In this document: in pieces, positions 22,835-35,657 of the stretch | Position numbering within the stretch: position 1 is the stretch's first letter | Layout: every line of letters begins with the position of its first letter | NCBI GenBank assembly: GCA_015680685.1 | Contig: MNCI01035273.1 | Span: 196,350-260,349, forward strand | Direction of reading: 5' to 3' | DNA: 64,000 nucleotides | DNA from: Gnetum montanum | Lineage: Eukaryota > Streptophyta > Gnetopsida > Gnetales > Gnetaceae | Position numbers and translations under genes: made by a program | Notes under the pieces: model-generated | The model's database searches: none | Told to the model about the DNA's origin: nothing | What the model saw: only the letters and a program-made list of their open reading frames with translations

Positions 22835-23401
22835 TGTTGGGTGACCAAGCACTACACTATTGGGCATACCAAGAAATAATGCTACTAGGATTACCAAGTG
22901 AATATGTGTTACGCTCAAAGCAGTCATACTTATGTGTGTAATCTATCTCGCTTAATTGCCTCATTAATGTAATAATTGGGAAATATTTAATAACTAATTA
23001 AAAGCATTTAATAAATAATTGGAAATAGTAAATGCATAAATAAAATAGCTAATCTATCCAAAGTGCTACAAGGTTTATCAAAAAGCTCATCTTTAGTGTC
23101 GCACACACTATCATGCTCAAGTACAACAATGCTCGAATAAAGATCTGTACACTCAATGACTCCTGCTATGGGCACTTGGAGGAAAAATTCTAACTTTCAA
23201 ATGGAAAAAATGCAAGAGCTTAGTTGCAACTACAATCTATTTATGCCATAAATGTGGCTGCAAGCGTGTATTTATAGCTGACACATGATACTACATTGAT
23301 AGGTTCACATTGATGCATGATATGATGTATCAACTAGGCCTCATTGATGAGGCTGCATCGATGAGGTCATGTCGATGTAGTCGACAGAACGTGACTCATT
23401 A
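22835..23401 (-). repeat. 5' LTR fragment of element E
   Basis: Close relative of 16740-17331. On the minus strand it starts TGATGAGTCAC (with one C-to-T giving CATTA on the plus strand) and ends at CACCCAACAACAA. There it meets the integrase remnant with no primer site. The rest of the LTR and all of gag to integrase are missing. Confidence 0.7.
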
Positions 23402-23930
23402 GTGCCTTACATCAAAAATCTACAATCGAGATCACAACCTCGAAAAATGAGGTTCTTAAGTTTAAAAGGGTGAAAAATCACTACAACAACTAGGTGGGAT
23501 TGCTTAAGATAGTGGATGTGGAACTTGAGGTTCTCAAGGTGAAGTTCACTAATCAAAGATCAACTGCTGAGAACCTAGACAAGGGAATGAATGACTACCA
23601 AGAGCTGAAAAATGCACTTAGATCATTTGACATTAAATGAAAAAAATTTGTTGCCTGGTTCATTAATGTGAAGGAGCTATTCCTGATAATGCCCTGTCCA
23701 TGGAATATTCCCATTTCAGCCCATATTAGTGATGTAGCATGGATTTTGAATGATTCTCAAAGCAAGGAGGAGAAGATGAAGGCATTGTTGGATGCCTTCC
23801 ATCTTTTGCCAAAACTTGCAGCTACCCCAAGATAACCACAACAACCACCTCAACCACCACATGCACCTGAAGTAGGGGAAGATCCTTTAGAACCTTAGAA
23901 GCCTCCACCACCTAGGACTATCTAAACTTC
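23402..23930 (+). pseudogene. ORF3 of element A, C-terminal part
   Basis: This resumes the plus-strand ORF3 interrupted by E. It aligns with the same region of E (minus, about 18410 leftwards) and D (minus, about 59690 leftwards). Recognisable pieces are FTNQRSTAENLDKGMNDY, FVAWFINVKELFL and AHISDVAWILNDSQSKEEK, then a Pro-rich tail ending near PPPPRTI. Individual stops (TAG, TGA) are present. Confidence 0.65.
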
Positions 23931-24155
23931 TTCTTCATCTTTACTCCATTAGAGGAGTTTTATTTCTCATTCTTGTCATGGTATTTAATTTTTTTGTCCT
24001 AAACACCAATTTTTGTAATGACTGTAAAACCATACACTTGGGTACTTAGTTTTTGTTGTGTTTTTTTTTATGTGTCTGTAGTTAGTCAATAATCCCATAC
24101 CTTCCCAAATTTTGTAAACAGCTTGAGGATGAGTTTTCATTTAGTTGTGGGGGTA
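23931..24155 (+). other. 3' untranslated stretch and polypurine motif of element A
   Basis: Noncoding tail ending in AGTTGTGGGGGTA at about 24143-24155, directly before the 3' LTR start TGATGAATC. The same tail wording (AATCCCATACCTTCC, GGATGAGTTTTCATT) occurs in C, D and E. Confidence 0.65.
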
Positions 24156-24978
24156 TGATGAATCACATTGTTAGGCTACGTTGATGGGATGCCATCAATG
24201 TAATCCCATTGATGGGATCTTGTCGATGTGGGGTTTGACCCATTAACATGTATATGTCGACATGGCATCCTGAATTTATGGCAATCTTTTCATAGTTGTA
24301 CTGAAGCTCTTGTAGCTTTTTCTTTGAGAGTTAGAATATTTTCTAAGTAACTGTGGTAGGAGTCAAAGTGTATGGATCTTTATTCCAGCACTGTTGTACC
24401 TAAGCACTTCAGTGTGGACAACAATCAAGATGAGTTTTTTTTATAAAACCTTGTAGCACTTAGAATAGATTAATTGTTTTTTTAAGCCTTTAATATTCAT
24501 GCAATTTACTTTAATGTTTTAAGTAATTAATTAATCTTAATTAAATTGCATACATAAGTATGACCACTTCAAGCATATGCTTAACACTTGGTAATTCCAG
24601 TAGCACTTAACACTTGGTAACCTAGTGGTGTTATAGTGTGTTTAGGATGTGTACAATAAGAGGGAACATATGCTTATGTTAGGATTAGTTAGATATTAGC
24701 TAGTTATTAGATTAGTTAAGTAATCAGATACTTTATTCTTATTCATTAGGTGACTTAATTCATAAAAGATAAAATGATAAAAATCATATGGTTGAATTAC
24801 ACTTAACCATACACTTGCATTTCACAAGTGGAACTAGGAAGACAATGATTATAATGGTTAGATTCACCTTCTAGAACCAGTGTACTTAAAAACCTAAAGT
24901 CTTCAAAATTCAACCAGATCACTTAGTGGATGCTAGTGATTTGTATGGTTGGGTGTAGGGTATACTCATTGCTTATCA
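24156..24978 (+). repeat. 3' LTR of element A
   Basis: About 823 bp, TGATGAATC to GCTTATCA, collinear with 5530-6331. It has an extra local duplication of CTTAACACTTGGTAA near 24580-24630. Substitutions throughout show an old insertion. Confidence 0.85.
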
Positions 24979-26999
24979 CCTATCATGTCATTAACGTTAA
25001 CTCAGTGAAGGCTATATCAAGTCAAAAACCATTTATGGCCACGAGTTAAGTTCTTAACACTTCATTGGTGAAGGTATCCTTGCAAAATTAGAAAGAATAA
25101 TTTTGCAAGAACAACAATAATAAGAGAAAGGTCCATAGATCAAACCTTAATAAGCATATCATCAAGACATAATAAAACATATATACTTACTAAAATATCC
25201 AAGGGTCAAACCTTATGAATACATAAGGGGTTATTTTCAAGATAAATTATACATAAGCTTATAAGCAAATATTCTATGATATTCCAATCATAATATAACA
25301 ATATATGTAAACAAAGAGTTGAGGATTCAAACCTTAAGATGCACAACCATAAGCATAAATATAACAAAGATGTTAAAACATACCAACATATACTATTGGT
25401 CATAAATCAATATAATATATTAAATAGAATACTTCCTTATGCTTAAGCACTAAGCATAAGAAAATAAATACCAAACCTAAGATGCTAGGTTTAAAGAACT
25501 AAGGTATTACATGTAGTCAAGTAACTATGTCCTCATAATGACCCATGGTGAGGCGACCAAGGGCAACATATAAGAAATTTTAAAGAGCATCACAATATGG
25601 TCATGACCTATGGTCAAGTGACTAAAACTCCATCACGAACCATGATTTGGAAGTCACAAGCCAACCACCACTCATGGTCACTATTTTCAAGTTCAAGATA
25701 AACCACTACCTATGGTCTATTAATCACAAGTTGTCGTTAATTCAAATTTTCTCAATTTTGTAGATTTCAAAATTTTGAATCTAAGGCTAGCCTCCATGAT
25801 GTTTTAAGCTTCTACTGCACCAACTCCAACAAGTTGTCAAATACGGTAAGATTGGAAAGTATCTCTAGTGTGTCTTAACTACCCTACATGTCTGTTGTAC
25901 TAGCTCATGTATCTTGGATGACCATCTTCAACCATGCTTAGTGACCCACTAACATGCAAAGGTGGAACATACAAACACTTGTTTAAATAAAATAAAAAAT
26001 TATTTTATTCCCAACCAAGCAAATAAAATAGTAGTGTGCATTTCAAATCTCAAGTGAAATGTTGAAGGTTCAAGTTTCTTTTTCACTTGTTAACTATTAG
26101 TATAAAGATATACTTAGAACTTTTCAGAGACTCAAGCCTTCACGGTGGACAATGATGTATCCATGATGCAAGCTATCATGCATGGGCATACATGGTAGTT
26201 AAGGTATAGTGAAGACACTTTTAGTAAGATTTGTGATGATGTCAATGAATTTGATGACCTGTAAGACCTGAAGTGTTTGAACAAACCATGAAAAATTCAC
26301 AATTTGCAGTGCCATTTTGTGGCTTAGGTGTCGATGTTGCCATCAAGATGGTCACTGTGATGTTTAGGGATAGGCATGTTTGAGTTGATTTTTACTTTTT
26401 CTTACAAGTATTAATGCTCTTACTTCGATGTTAAAGAAATCAATCACAACCTAACATGCTTGACAACATGCATAATTTTCCATTATGTCATCATTTTAAA
26501 ATGTGAAACCAGCACATGACATAATTATATGCATCAAAGTTGTATCACAGGATATTTTATCTTAACATGTTTTTAACTTTGGATTACATAATTCATTTTT
26601 CCTTACATAAATCCTTAAAAATAAGATATGACTTTCTCCATGGGTAAAGAATCATTTAAATTTACGTTATAAATTAGTATGACTTTGAATCTCCATTTTA
26701 CTATAAAGAAAAAATCAAACCCAAGAATTATAATAATTAAATATATTAAATAAAGAATAAAAAATATTAATTAAGGTATTATAAACAAGATATAATAAAT
26801 ATAATAAGACAAAACATGTTTATTAATGCATTATGAATGAGGAAAGAGATGAGATTTTACAATCCAAAATTCTTAAGAGCTAATGAGACATTTAGTAGTA
26901 ATTTCATATATCTATGTAAGCTTGAATACTAGAATTATTTGTGTGCTCTCAAACCTATAGTTTGGACTTATTTTGATGAGTGGTAATACATCATTAATG

Positions 27000-27295
27000 T
27001 TATATCATGTGGTGCACCACCTCAAGTGATGTGTTACCTCACTTGGTATGTTGCCTCATGTGATACATCAACTCATCTCATGTGCTACCTCACTTAGTGT
27101 TATGCCTTACCTTGTGCACTATCTTGCATGGTTAGGTGCCTCACATGATGTACTACCTCACCTTGTGCACCACCTCACTTAGTGCATTGCCTCACCTTAT
27201 GTACTATCTCACATGGTGCGCTATCTCACCTTGTATGTTGCCACTTATGGTGAGGCATCTTACATCGTATAATACCTCACATGATGAGGCTGTCA
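27000..27295 (+). repeat. degenerate ~15-18 bp minisatellite
   Basis: Variants of ACCTCACNTNGTGC repeat more than a dozen times, such as CACCTCACTTAGTGC, GCCTCACCTTATGTAC and TATCTCACATGGTGC. Units differ by single changes and small length shifts. No open frame is kept across the tract. Confidence 0.75.
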
Positions 27296-28202
27296 AGTGT
27301 TTGTGTAATAAATAAAGTTCATTTTGATTTCCTTAAATTTTTAAATTTTAATTTATTGAACATTGATAAGGATATCTCATTAATGAATTTATTTTTAAAA
27401 TTTAGATATTATAATTAAATTAATTTTCTTAGATAGATTAATGTAGTTGTGTAGAGTTTACTATGATTCTACCTTGCTCAAGGAGGCCATATCCATTCAA
27501 AATGGTGTTAGGCCATCAAGGATATGATTGAGGAGATTTCATCTCTTTCATGTGTTAGTGTCACACCTCTCCCATTAGTAATTGTAATACAATTTGTATT
27601 TGTGTTAGATTTCTGCATTACGCTTATCTCACAAGGGACTCTAATAGGAATGTATATTTAATTTTTCTTTCATGTGAAAAAAATTCACTTGTTCCACAAG
27701 GGATTACAAAAATTTTTAATTATTATTTTATAATTTACATTTATAAAATACATAAAAATTATAAAAATATTATCTTCCTATTATTACATCCACTTCTTTC
27801 ATTCACCAGTGTTTATGACAAGTGTGGTTTTAACATTTTCTTACTAGAGTTTGAGCACCAAACTTTCCAAAAATAGCATCATCAGAAATATTTCCATCTC
27901 TTAGAGAGATCCAAGGATCATTTAGGTTCATAACCAAGCTTATGGGCTTCATTCTTGGTGACCGTAGAAAAGTTTTGAAATCAAAATTTTTCTATGTGTT
28001 GAAGATGACACAAATTCCACGTCAGTGCTTTCCTTGAACCATCAAGACCTTAATTTTGGCATCAAATATATATTTTGGACTCAAATTAGGTCCCACATGA
28101 CTCAAAATGATCCATCCAAGATACCTATGACATCGCAAGCTTCAAATTTTAGCATTTGGATAGTTTAGCCCTAAGAACAAGGCACCTACAAAAAATCCCT
28201 CA

Positions 28203-28450
28203 AAAACACCATCTCCAGTAGCATCTCAGGATTTTATAGGTCCTTGATGATGGTCCCTAACCATTCCAAAAATGATGGACATCACTTTAGGCACTTTTGG
28301 TAGCATTTAAGGTGTTTTTAGCTAAGTGATGCTACGTGATGCTGAAGCTAGTGTCAACATCACCATCAACATTACCTATATAAAAACCCTTAAAACACCA
28401 TCTATGATAGCATCTTAGGATTCTACAAGTTCCTAGTGATGGCCCCTAAT
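28203..28450 (+). repeat. ~190 bp spaced direct duplication
   Basis: AAAACACCATCT.. GTAGCATCTCAGGATTTTATAGGT.. GATGGTCCCTAA at 28203-28262 recurs at 28391-28450 with about one change in seven. The 130 bp between them contain a GTGTCAACATCACC motif also seen near 4410. Confidence 0.65.
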
Positions 28451-28495
28451 AAATTTAATTTTTTTTCTCTACAATATCATAGTAATGATGTCATA

Positions 28496-29276
28496 ACCCA
28501 TGCTACATCATCGTTGATACGATGTCTTAGGATGCATGCAGCCCTATAAATACTAACACTTGGATGCATGATTAACAACTTCTCATTCCAAGTCTTAGGG
28601 AAACTCTTGCAATTTATTTTCTTTGTTAGAGATAGAGTGAATGCCCAGAATGTGATGTTTAGTAGTTGAATAGACTCTTTATTCAAGTGAATTGTACTTG
28701 GACGCAATTCAAGATGGTAGTAAAGATTGAGATTACTTTCCATCATTGCAACATCCACTTAGTTTTATTTGTTTACTTACCATAATTTTCATGTTTTCTT
28801 AGCTTAATAATGTACATTTCCCAAGCACTTGATTTGACTTGCTCATTAGTAAAGTGAAATCATTTGGTAACCCAGTAGTGGTTTCACTTGATTCGCGTAG
28901 TGGTGAATTCACTTGGTAATCCCAATAATGGTTACATGAGTTCAAGATGTGCTCGATAAGCTAGGAATAGATGCTTATCACTATAGGATAGAATAAATTT
29001 ACATTATTATCATTACTTAGATTTAGCATTTAATTTTATTTCCATTATGTTTACACTTTGAAGTAAAATGAGCCTCACAACATAACATAACATACATCTC
29101 ACTACAAGTTAAACCATACTCCTAGACTTCACCAACTCCAGGTGAGAAGAAAATGATCATGAGCTTAACATTAATTACTAGCATAATTACATTGTCCATC
29201 CATGGAATATGATCTAGTCATGCACTAACTCTTATGACTTGTATGGTAGAACGTGGGATTACTCCACCACTCATCA
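28496..29276 (+). repeat. 5' LTR of element B
   Basis: About 781 bp, TGATGTCATAAC to CACTCATCA, with TATAAATA at 28545-28552. The upstream part is short and lacks the ATCGAT array of A, D and E. Downstream wording (ACTCTTGCA, TTTATTCAAGTGAATTGTAC) follows the A family. The 3' partner is not in the window. Confidence 0.75.
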
Positions 29277-29277
29277 T

Positions 29278-29297
29278 TGGTGCCATTGCTGGGGATG
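29278..29297 (+). other. primer binding site, tRNA-Asp type, element B
   Basis: TGGTGCCATTGCTGGGGATG lies one base after the LTR end. It differs from the tRNA-Asp complement TGGCGCCGTTGCCGGGGATC mainly by transitions. Confidence 0.85.
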
Positions 29298-29423
29298 TAT
29301 CAATGTGTGCTAATTAATTGATCTTACAAAGTTCTTTGTATCAAGAACCATAAATTCAATCTTCATCATATTTAAATAATCAAAATAAAACACACACTTA
29401 ACCAAGTAGCACACATATAAAAT

Positions 29424-31460
29424 GGCTTCAACACTTAAGGAACAACTATGACTTGCTAAAGAGTTACAAATAAGTAATGACAAAACAAATGATGATGAAG
29501 AGTAGAGTATGCTTATGTAAATAAGAATCTCATATTCTCACAATGATCCTTATTACCTTGATTTAACATTCATCTTTTACCAAGATGGGTAGATGAGGTG
29601 GAAAGACCTACAAGGCAACAACTTTTTGCCTCTATAACATTTAGCACCTTCCATGATTCAAATAACTTTAAGGGGAATGAATCTGAGTCATGTGCAAGAA
29701 GGGTACCATGGGACCAAACACATGAAAAGACCCTATCAACCCATAGAGGCACAAGTGCAAAGAGATGCTATTATGCAAACCAAACATGAGAATAACAAAG
29801 GAAAGTAGGTTAACTCTCTTGTTTTCCTAGAGGAACTTGATGGTAATGCATTTGTAGCAAAGAAACTCCATCATGGTCATGAAGTTCATTCCCAAACATC
29901 TATTATTCATTTAGAAGAACCTATCAAGGTGTAATGACATTCAACCCTTGTAGAGACATCAAGAAGAGAAGAAAAGGACTCTAAGTATAAGTAGGACTCA
30001 AGGCCTAGAGTTTTTGCTAGATCACAAAGAGATGAGTACTAGATTCATAGAAGGAGAACTAGCTGACATTGTTCTCCAATGGCTTTGTCTTCCTCCTTAC
30101 AATCATTAGTGGACTCTAATAGAAGGGAATGAATGTATAGAGAGCATGATAGGGAGAGACATTAGGCTCATGATAGATATGAGTATTGACCAAGGTACCT
30201 TCATGAAGAAGATGAAGAGCATGAATCATGAAAGAACAAGGACAAACATGCAAAGAGAGAGTGATATGAGTACCAAAGGGGGCATCACTATAGTCAAGAA
30301 TATGAATCCTATGATCATGAAGAACCCCTGTTAGCTACTTGCATCATGATCAACATAAGGGAAGCTATGTATATTCCAACCAGGAATGTGAGAGATAGTT
30401 GCATCAAGTGACTTGATATGAACAATATTCCTAAGTTTGAAGGTGGGTATAACATAGATTCACAACATCACCTTTAAGCATTTCACAATGCCTATGCCCT
30501 ACAATATATTGAAAGTGACTAGAAAAAACTTTTGTTCCCTTAGACACTCATTAAGGAGGTAGAAAAATGGTATAGATCATTAGAACCTTAATTAATTAGA
30601 AGGTGGAGTACCATGCTTGAAATTTTCAATGACAAATACCAAACATACTATCAGGTATCTAATCTCAAAAAGTAGATCTAGGGCTAGAATCAAGTGACAC
30701 ATGAATCCCTTGATGTTGTGATGGAAAAATACTACTCTCTTTTGCATAGGTTACTAGTCCATAGATTTTTCTAAAGGGAGTAGCTTAAACATATTATTGA
30801 TGGGTTGAAGAATAAAACCAGATAAACCCTTGCGGTTTATGCCCAAGGAAGACTATCAAAAATGGCCACCCATCAAATTTAGAGGCTAATTAACCAAGTT
30901 GGTGACGGAAAAAGGTAAGTTTAAAAAGAGAGAATTAGCTGAGGAGTATAATAGAGATCTATCTATCTAAAAAAGAGATGTATGAATATGTGATAAGCAA
31001 GAGGAAGAAACCTTGGAAGAGGTGATACAAAAAAAGACTCTACCAATCTAAAATTCTATCACTAACATTGGAACCAAGGTAGAGAAGATGTGAAACTTGG
31101 TGGTCAAAAAATTCACTACATCCTTAAAAATCGTAGAGGAAAGAATTAAATAAGACTCTAATAAGGACAAGGAGAAGAAGAAGAAAAGAGACTACAAATG
31201 AAAAGGAAAAGTTTCTTCAATGGTAGAATGTTATGATTCAAGCTTAGAGGATGAGGAAGGGTGTAGAGTGTGCCAGTATGAACATCCTAAGGGATGTTGC
31301 CCTATGATGACACATTTGCAAGAATCAAGGGCATATGCACTTAATCCAAGATTTGTCAAAAAAGAAATGATAAAATGGTTTCCTTACCCTAAAGGTAACT
31401 ACCAAAAGATCTTCCAACCAACCTACTATCCAAGTAAAGCTTACCCATAGCCACAGGAGT
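29424..31460 (+). pseudogene. gag: gag of element B
   Basis: It starts at MASTLKEQL, unlike the MSSS starts of A and C. The N-terminal domain, an Arg/His/Glu-rich charged linker (about 30130-30330), and the Retrotrans_gag-type domain (about 30400-30870, MNNIPKFEGGYN) are recognisable. The zinc knuckle CRVCQYEHPKGCC at 31262-31300 is the most complete of the three copies. Several TAG and TGA stops interrupt it. Confidence 0.75.
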
Positions 31461-31989
31461 AATATCAACAATAGTGGTAGTAATAAAAATCATGGACAAT
31501 GCCAACACCAAGATAGTAGTACCCATATCGACAACCATACCATTATGGCTACTATGTGTAGTGTCTAATATCTCCAAGGAATGCAATAGTTTAGAATTCT
31601 CAATATTAATTACTGAAGTACTATAGATAGACACCTCTAACGATGGATTCCAATCCATATGTACATCAACAAGTGGTTGGTTCATTAACTCAACCTTCTA
31701 ATCCTTTTCTACCTATACCACCACCCGCAATGCAAGGAGAATTGTTGTCATAGTCCCAAAAAAAGAACTCAACCAGGGTAGTTAGTATGCAGGAGGATGT
31801 ACTCATGCATGAGCCAAAATCCAGGAAATGACTATTCTTTCGAATGAGCCCAGAAAAGGTTTGAAGGATGGGGAGCACATCTACTTCCACTCCATCCACA
31901 TCTACTTCTCTAACAAACAATAAGATTCCATCATCATTTAATGTAAACTTGACAACTATCATGCTAACTCAGACCATCATGCATTAGAT

Positions 31990-32470
31990 TAAAGTAGAAG
32001 CACTTCCTTAGAAACAAACAAACCTAGGAAGTTCCTTGGTGTACCTTCAAATAGCAAGTCATAAACTATGTAAGGATCTACTTGATTTTGGATCAAGGGT
32101 GAACCTAAAATCACAAGATATGTATAAGGCCTAAAATCTACCACCATTAAAAAAATTTACATTTAGCTAGAGATTGCATACCAGTTGATCATGATTCCAC
32201 TAGGACAAGTGGATGATGTGATCACTACTTTCAATGGATAGTCATATCTTGCTGATTTTCTAGTCATTCATGTGGGTAAAAACAAGGGTGAGTTCCCTAT
32301 TATTATGGAAAGAGCTTGTCTTAGCACTATAAATGCTAAGCTTGATATTAGAGACTTGTCCTTAGAAATTTCTAAGGAAGATGAAGTTGGAATCATTCAA
32401 AGACATAGAGTTCCATGTATCACATATAGCAATAATGAGTGCAATTGCATGCAGAAAATATGGTTAGTTA
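31990..32470 (+). pseudogene. pro: protease of element B
   Basis: The active-site region reads DLLDFGSRVNL, with the catalytic Asp near 32094 kept. The C-terminal region LDIRDLSLEISKEDEVGIIQ and HRVPCITYSNN is collinear with A and C. Frameshifts separate the two halves. Confidence 0.65.
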
Positions 32471-32999
32471 AATAGGAAAACAACACAACATACAAAAGAT
32501 GTGTTGAAGAGATGTGTGTGCAAAGATGCCTATATGTGACAGCCACTAAACAAGAAGATACCTAGTGGTTGATTACAGATGGAGAAATTGAATCAAAAAT
32601 ATATATTGAACTAACAACCTAGATTATAAGTGCGTATGTAGAAGAAATAAATAAGTTAGAGCAATTAAGAAGAAGGAATCTATCCACACTCATGTCAAGA
32701 AGAGGAGATTGAATGGGGATAGATCAAGATTCCCAATAAAGCTGAACCAAAATCATTAGAATTAAGGTTTCTACCAATAGCACTAGGATATGCTTTCCTA
32801 AATAATAAGAAGTTGATCATCATTAATGCCAATGCAAATAAAGAAGAGAAGAAGAAGTCATTAAAAGTGATCAATAAATGGTCAACAACATTTATGTGGT
32901 CTTATGACAAAATAACTAGCATTGACCCTCAACTCTATTAGCATTGAATATACATAGATCTAGCTATTAAACCATGATGCCAACCACAGAGAAGGCTTA

Positions 33000-34230
33000 A
33001 TCCAAAGCTCAAGGAAGTAGTTAAGCAAGAGTTAGAAAAATTACTTGAGGTAGGATTCACTTATCCCATTGTAGATAGTGAATGGATCTATCCTTTGGTA
33101 ATTGTTCCAAAGAAGGGGACAAATGGAAAGTGTGTATTGACTTCTAATTGCTGAACTCTATAACACTTAAGGATAATTTTCCTTTGTCATTTGTTGACCA
33201 AGTCTTGGACACTATTGTAGGACACTAGTACTCTAGTTTTCTGGATGGGTATAGTAGATATAACCAAATCTTCATTGCACCTGAGGACCAAGAAAAGATA
33301 ACATTCACTAGTATGTGAGGAACATTCACTTACAAGTGAATGCCTTTTGATCTTTGCAATGCACCCGCTACCTTTTAGAGACTAATACTCAACATCTTCC
33401 AAAAATAGATAGGCAATGGTGTTGAGGCATTTATGGATGATTTTACAACCTATGGGCTAGATTTCAAATAGGCATTGGATCATCTAGAGCATGTACTAAA
33501 AATATGTGTAGATACAAACCTAAAGCTCAATTGGAAGAAGATCCATCTAATGATCTAGGTTGAGATTGTGCTAAAACATAAAATTTTGAAAAAATGAATA
33601 GAGGTAGATCTTGAGAAGATCAGAGTCATATAGAGCATCATCCAAAGGCCACAAACTATCAAAGATGTTCAATCGTTTTTAGGCCACATGTGATATTAAA
33701 GAAGATTTATAAAAAATTTCTCAAAAATTGCAGACTTGTTAGTAGAGATAACCAAGAAAGATCTACCATTCTAGTGGACCAAATCATGTGAAAAGATGTT
33801 TGAGACCCTAAAAAAAGTTAATCGAGACACCAATCCTTTGAGCTCTAGATTGGTCTAAGCCTTTTCATATCATGAAAAATGCTTCAAATTATGCACTAGG
33901 TGTAGTGCTAACATAGTTGGATGACTAGAAAAGGCCATACTATATACATTGTGCTAGTAGAAGCATCACCAAGGCACAACTCAATTACACCACCATAGAA
34001 AAGGAGCTTATGGTAGTGGTGTATACACTAGAAAAATTTAGACACTATGTGCTCAAGTACCCAATCTATGTCCATGTTTATCATAGTGCAATCTAATTCC
34101 TAATGAACAAACCAATGGTAAGTCCCAGGGTTATCAGATGCCTCATTCTTCTACAAGAATTTGACATAACCATGATTGACAAGAATAGCACATAGAATGT
34201 AGTAGCATATCACTTATTAAGGTGAAGATG
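33000..34230 (+). pseudogene. pol: reverse transcriptase and RNase H of element B
   Basis: RT start LEKLLEVGFTYPIVDSEW and IVPKKGT near 33035-33120. The polymerase box FMDDFTTYG is at about 33430-33456. RNase H pieces follow: MKNASNYALGVVL, ASRSITKAQLNYTTIEKEL and VYTLEKFRHYVLKY. The first RNase H Asp position reads Asn (MKNAS for the usual xxDAS). Stops and frameshifts occur throughout. Confidence 0.75.
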
Positions 34231-34389
34231 GGAATCACAAGACTAAGAAGAACCATTTTCAAATTAGTTCTTTGATAAAAACTTATTCACTAAGACAATA
34301 ACGGTTGTTAACTCAATAGAGAAGTCATGGACCACTGATTACATGACTTATTTAACCACACAAGAGCTTCTTGTTGAGGGTAAAAAATA

Positions 34390-35580
34390 AAAAGAACAAT
34401 TCCTTCATAAGGTTAAAAGATATATAGAGATAAATGAGAACCTTTACAAGATTTGTGCTAATGGGTTAGTTTGATGTTGTGTACTAGAGTGCAATCAACA
34501 ATGGATCCTATAGGATGCACATGAAGGCCCAGGTGGTGGCCATTATGTAGGATGTAGGACAACACTGAAACTGATGATGGTAGGCTACTTCTAGCCTATC
34601 TTGTTCCAAGACACCCACAAGTTCACATAATCTTATGAAAGATGCCAAAGAGATGGGGGAATAACGGCTATAAATGAATGGCCACAACAATGAACACAAC
34701 CATTAGAACTATTTGATATGTAGAGAATTAACTTCATGGGATCCATAATGCCAATGTTGAATGGCAAGGCTTACATAATTATGACCATGGATTATTGCAT
34801 AAAGTGGGTAGAGGTAGCTATAGTTAAAGATTGTACAACCAAAACAACTACCAAATTTTTCCAACAACATGTGGTGACAGATTTGAAGTACCAAGAATAC
34901 TTATTTTAGATAATGAAACTTACTTTACCAATGCTACTTTTAAGAAGCTGATATAGTAGCTTGGGTAAACCATAAATTGATCGCATCATATAATCCCCAA
35001 GCGAATGGTCAAGCTGAAGTAACTAACTAACGATTAGTAGATTTAGAAAGGATTAAAGCACCAAGTTAAATGATGCTATATGGGCCATCAAAACTACATG
35101 GAAACTATCCATTGGATATTCATCCTATGAGCTACTTTACAGTAAATTACCCACACTCCCAATCCAAGTAGAGCTTCAAACTCTTTCTACTACCATTGAA
35201 CTCAACCTAAACCTAAGCTTAGCTCAAAAGGAGTAACTCATAAACCTTAATATAATAGAAGAAAATAGGCTAGTAGCACTTATGAGCAATAAGATCTATC
35301 AAAAATACTCCAAGCACAAGCATGATCCATGAATACATCAAGTGTTGATATAGCCAGGCAATCAGGTCCTATACTACAATCCCAATCATGTTTAACAAAA
35401 GGCTAAGTTTAAAACCCTTTAAGATGAGTCATACATCATCCAAGCGACCTATCCATCTAGTGCCATGCACATTCACCATCATTCTAGCCAACATAAGCTT
35501 ATCTTAGTAAACATCCAATAGGTCAAACCCTACCATGAATATCCTAACTTCATTAAGGATCCTACCCAACCTATCTAAAT
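34390..35580 (+). pseudogene. pol: integrase of element B
   Basis: The zinc-binding part contains DAHEGPGGGHYVGCRTT and ends SYERCQRDGG, so the first Cys of the CxxC pair is Tyr here. The core has NFMGSIMPMLNGKAYIIMT and DYCIKWVEVA near 34730-34820. The C-terminus has GNQVLYYNPNHV and SYIIQATYPSSAMHIHH. Multiple stops interrupt it. Confidence 0.75.
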
Positions 35581-35657
35581 GTCCTCTACTTGTTTGATTT
35601 TTTGGTTGACTGGTCCTAATCATAGTCATGGGGATGTCCACCATGACATGTAGGTAT

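Larger units (their letters stand above)
16740..23401 (-). mobile_element. Element E: minus-strand Athila-like element inside ORF3 of A, internally deleted
   Basis: Read on the minus strand, it runs from a right-hand LTR fragment (23401-22835) straight into the integrase C-terminus (22834-22560). A purine motif, spacer, conserved block, internal promoter, leader intron, ORF3, polypurine motif and left-hand LTR fragment (17331-16740) follow. Primer site, gag, protease, RT, RNase H and most of integrase are absent. The right LTR ends at 23401 and the ORF3 of A resumes at 23402. Confidence 0.75.
5530..24978 (+). mobile_element. Element A: Athila-like Ty3/gypsy retrotransposon, interrupted by element E
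   Basis: Two related direct LTRs (5530-6331 and 24156-24978), each starting TGATGA and ending in TCA, bound a primer site, gag, protease, RT/RNase H, integrase, a long AT-rich spacer and a third ORF. The RT wording (FIDDFS, LGHKIS, SFLGHSSYY), the tRNA-Asp-type primer site and an extra ORF after integrase fit the Athila branch. Flanking pentamers CTTGT and CCTAT differ by two transitions and may be a decayed target duplication. Every gene carries stops or frameshifts, so the copy is dead. Element E and a misoriented scaffold block (16506-16739) split the third ORF. Confidence 0.85.
24979..28495. other. unassigned AT-rich region between elements A and B
   Basis: No gene or domain recognised on either strand. 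Contents that can be named: degenerate CCATGGTCA-type repeats near 25530-25720, a minisatellite-like tract at 27000-27295, and a direct duplication at about 28203-28262 and 28391-28450. It may be eroded LTR sequence, but I found no partner copy in the window. Confidence 0.5.
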
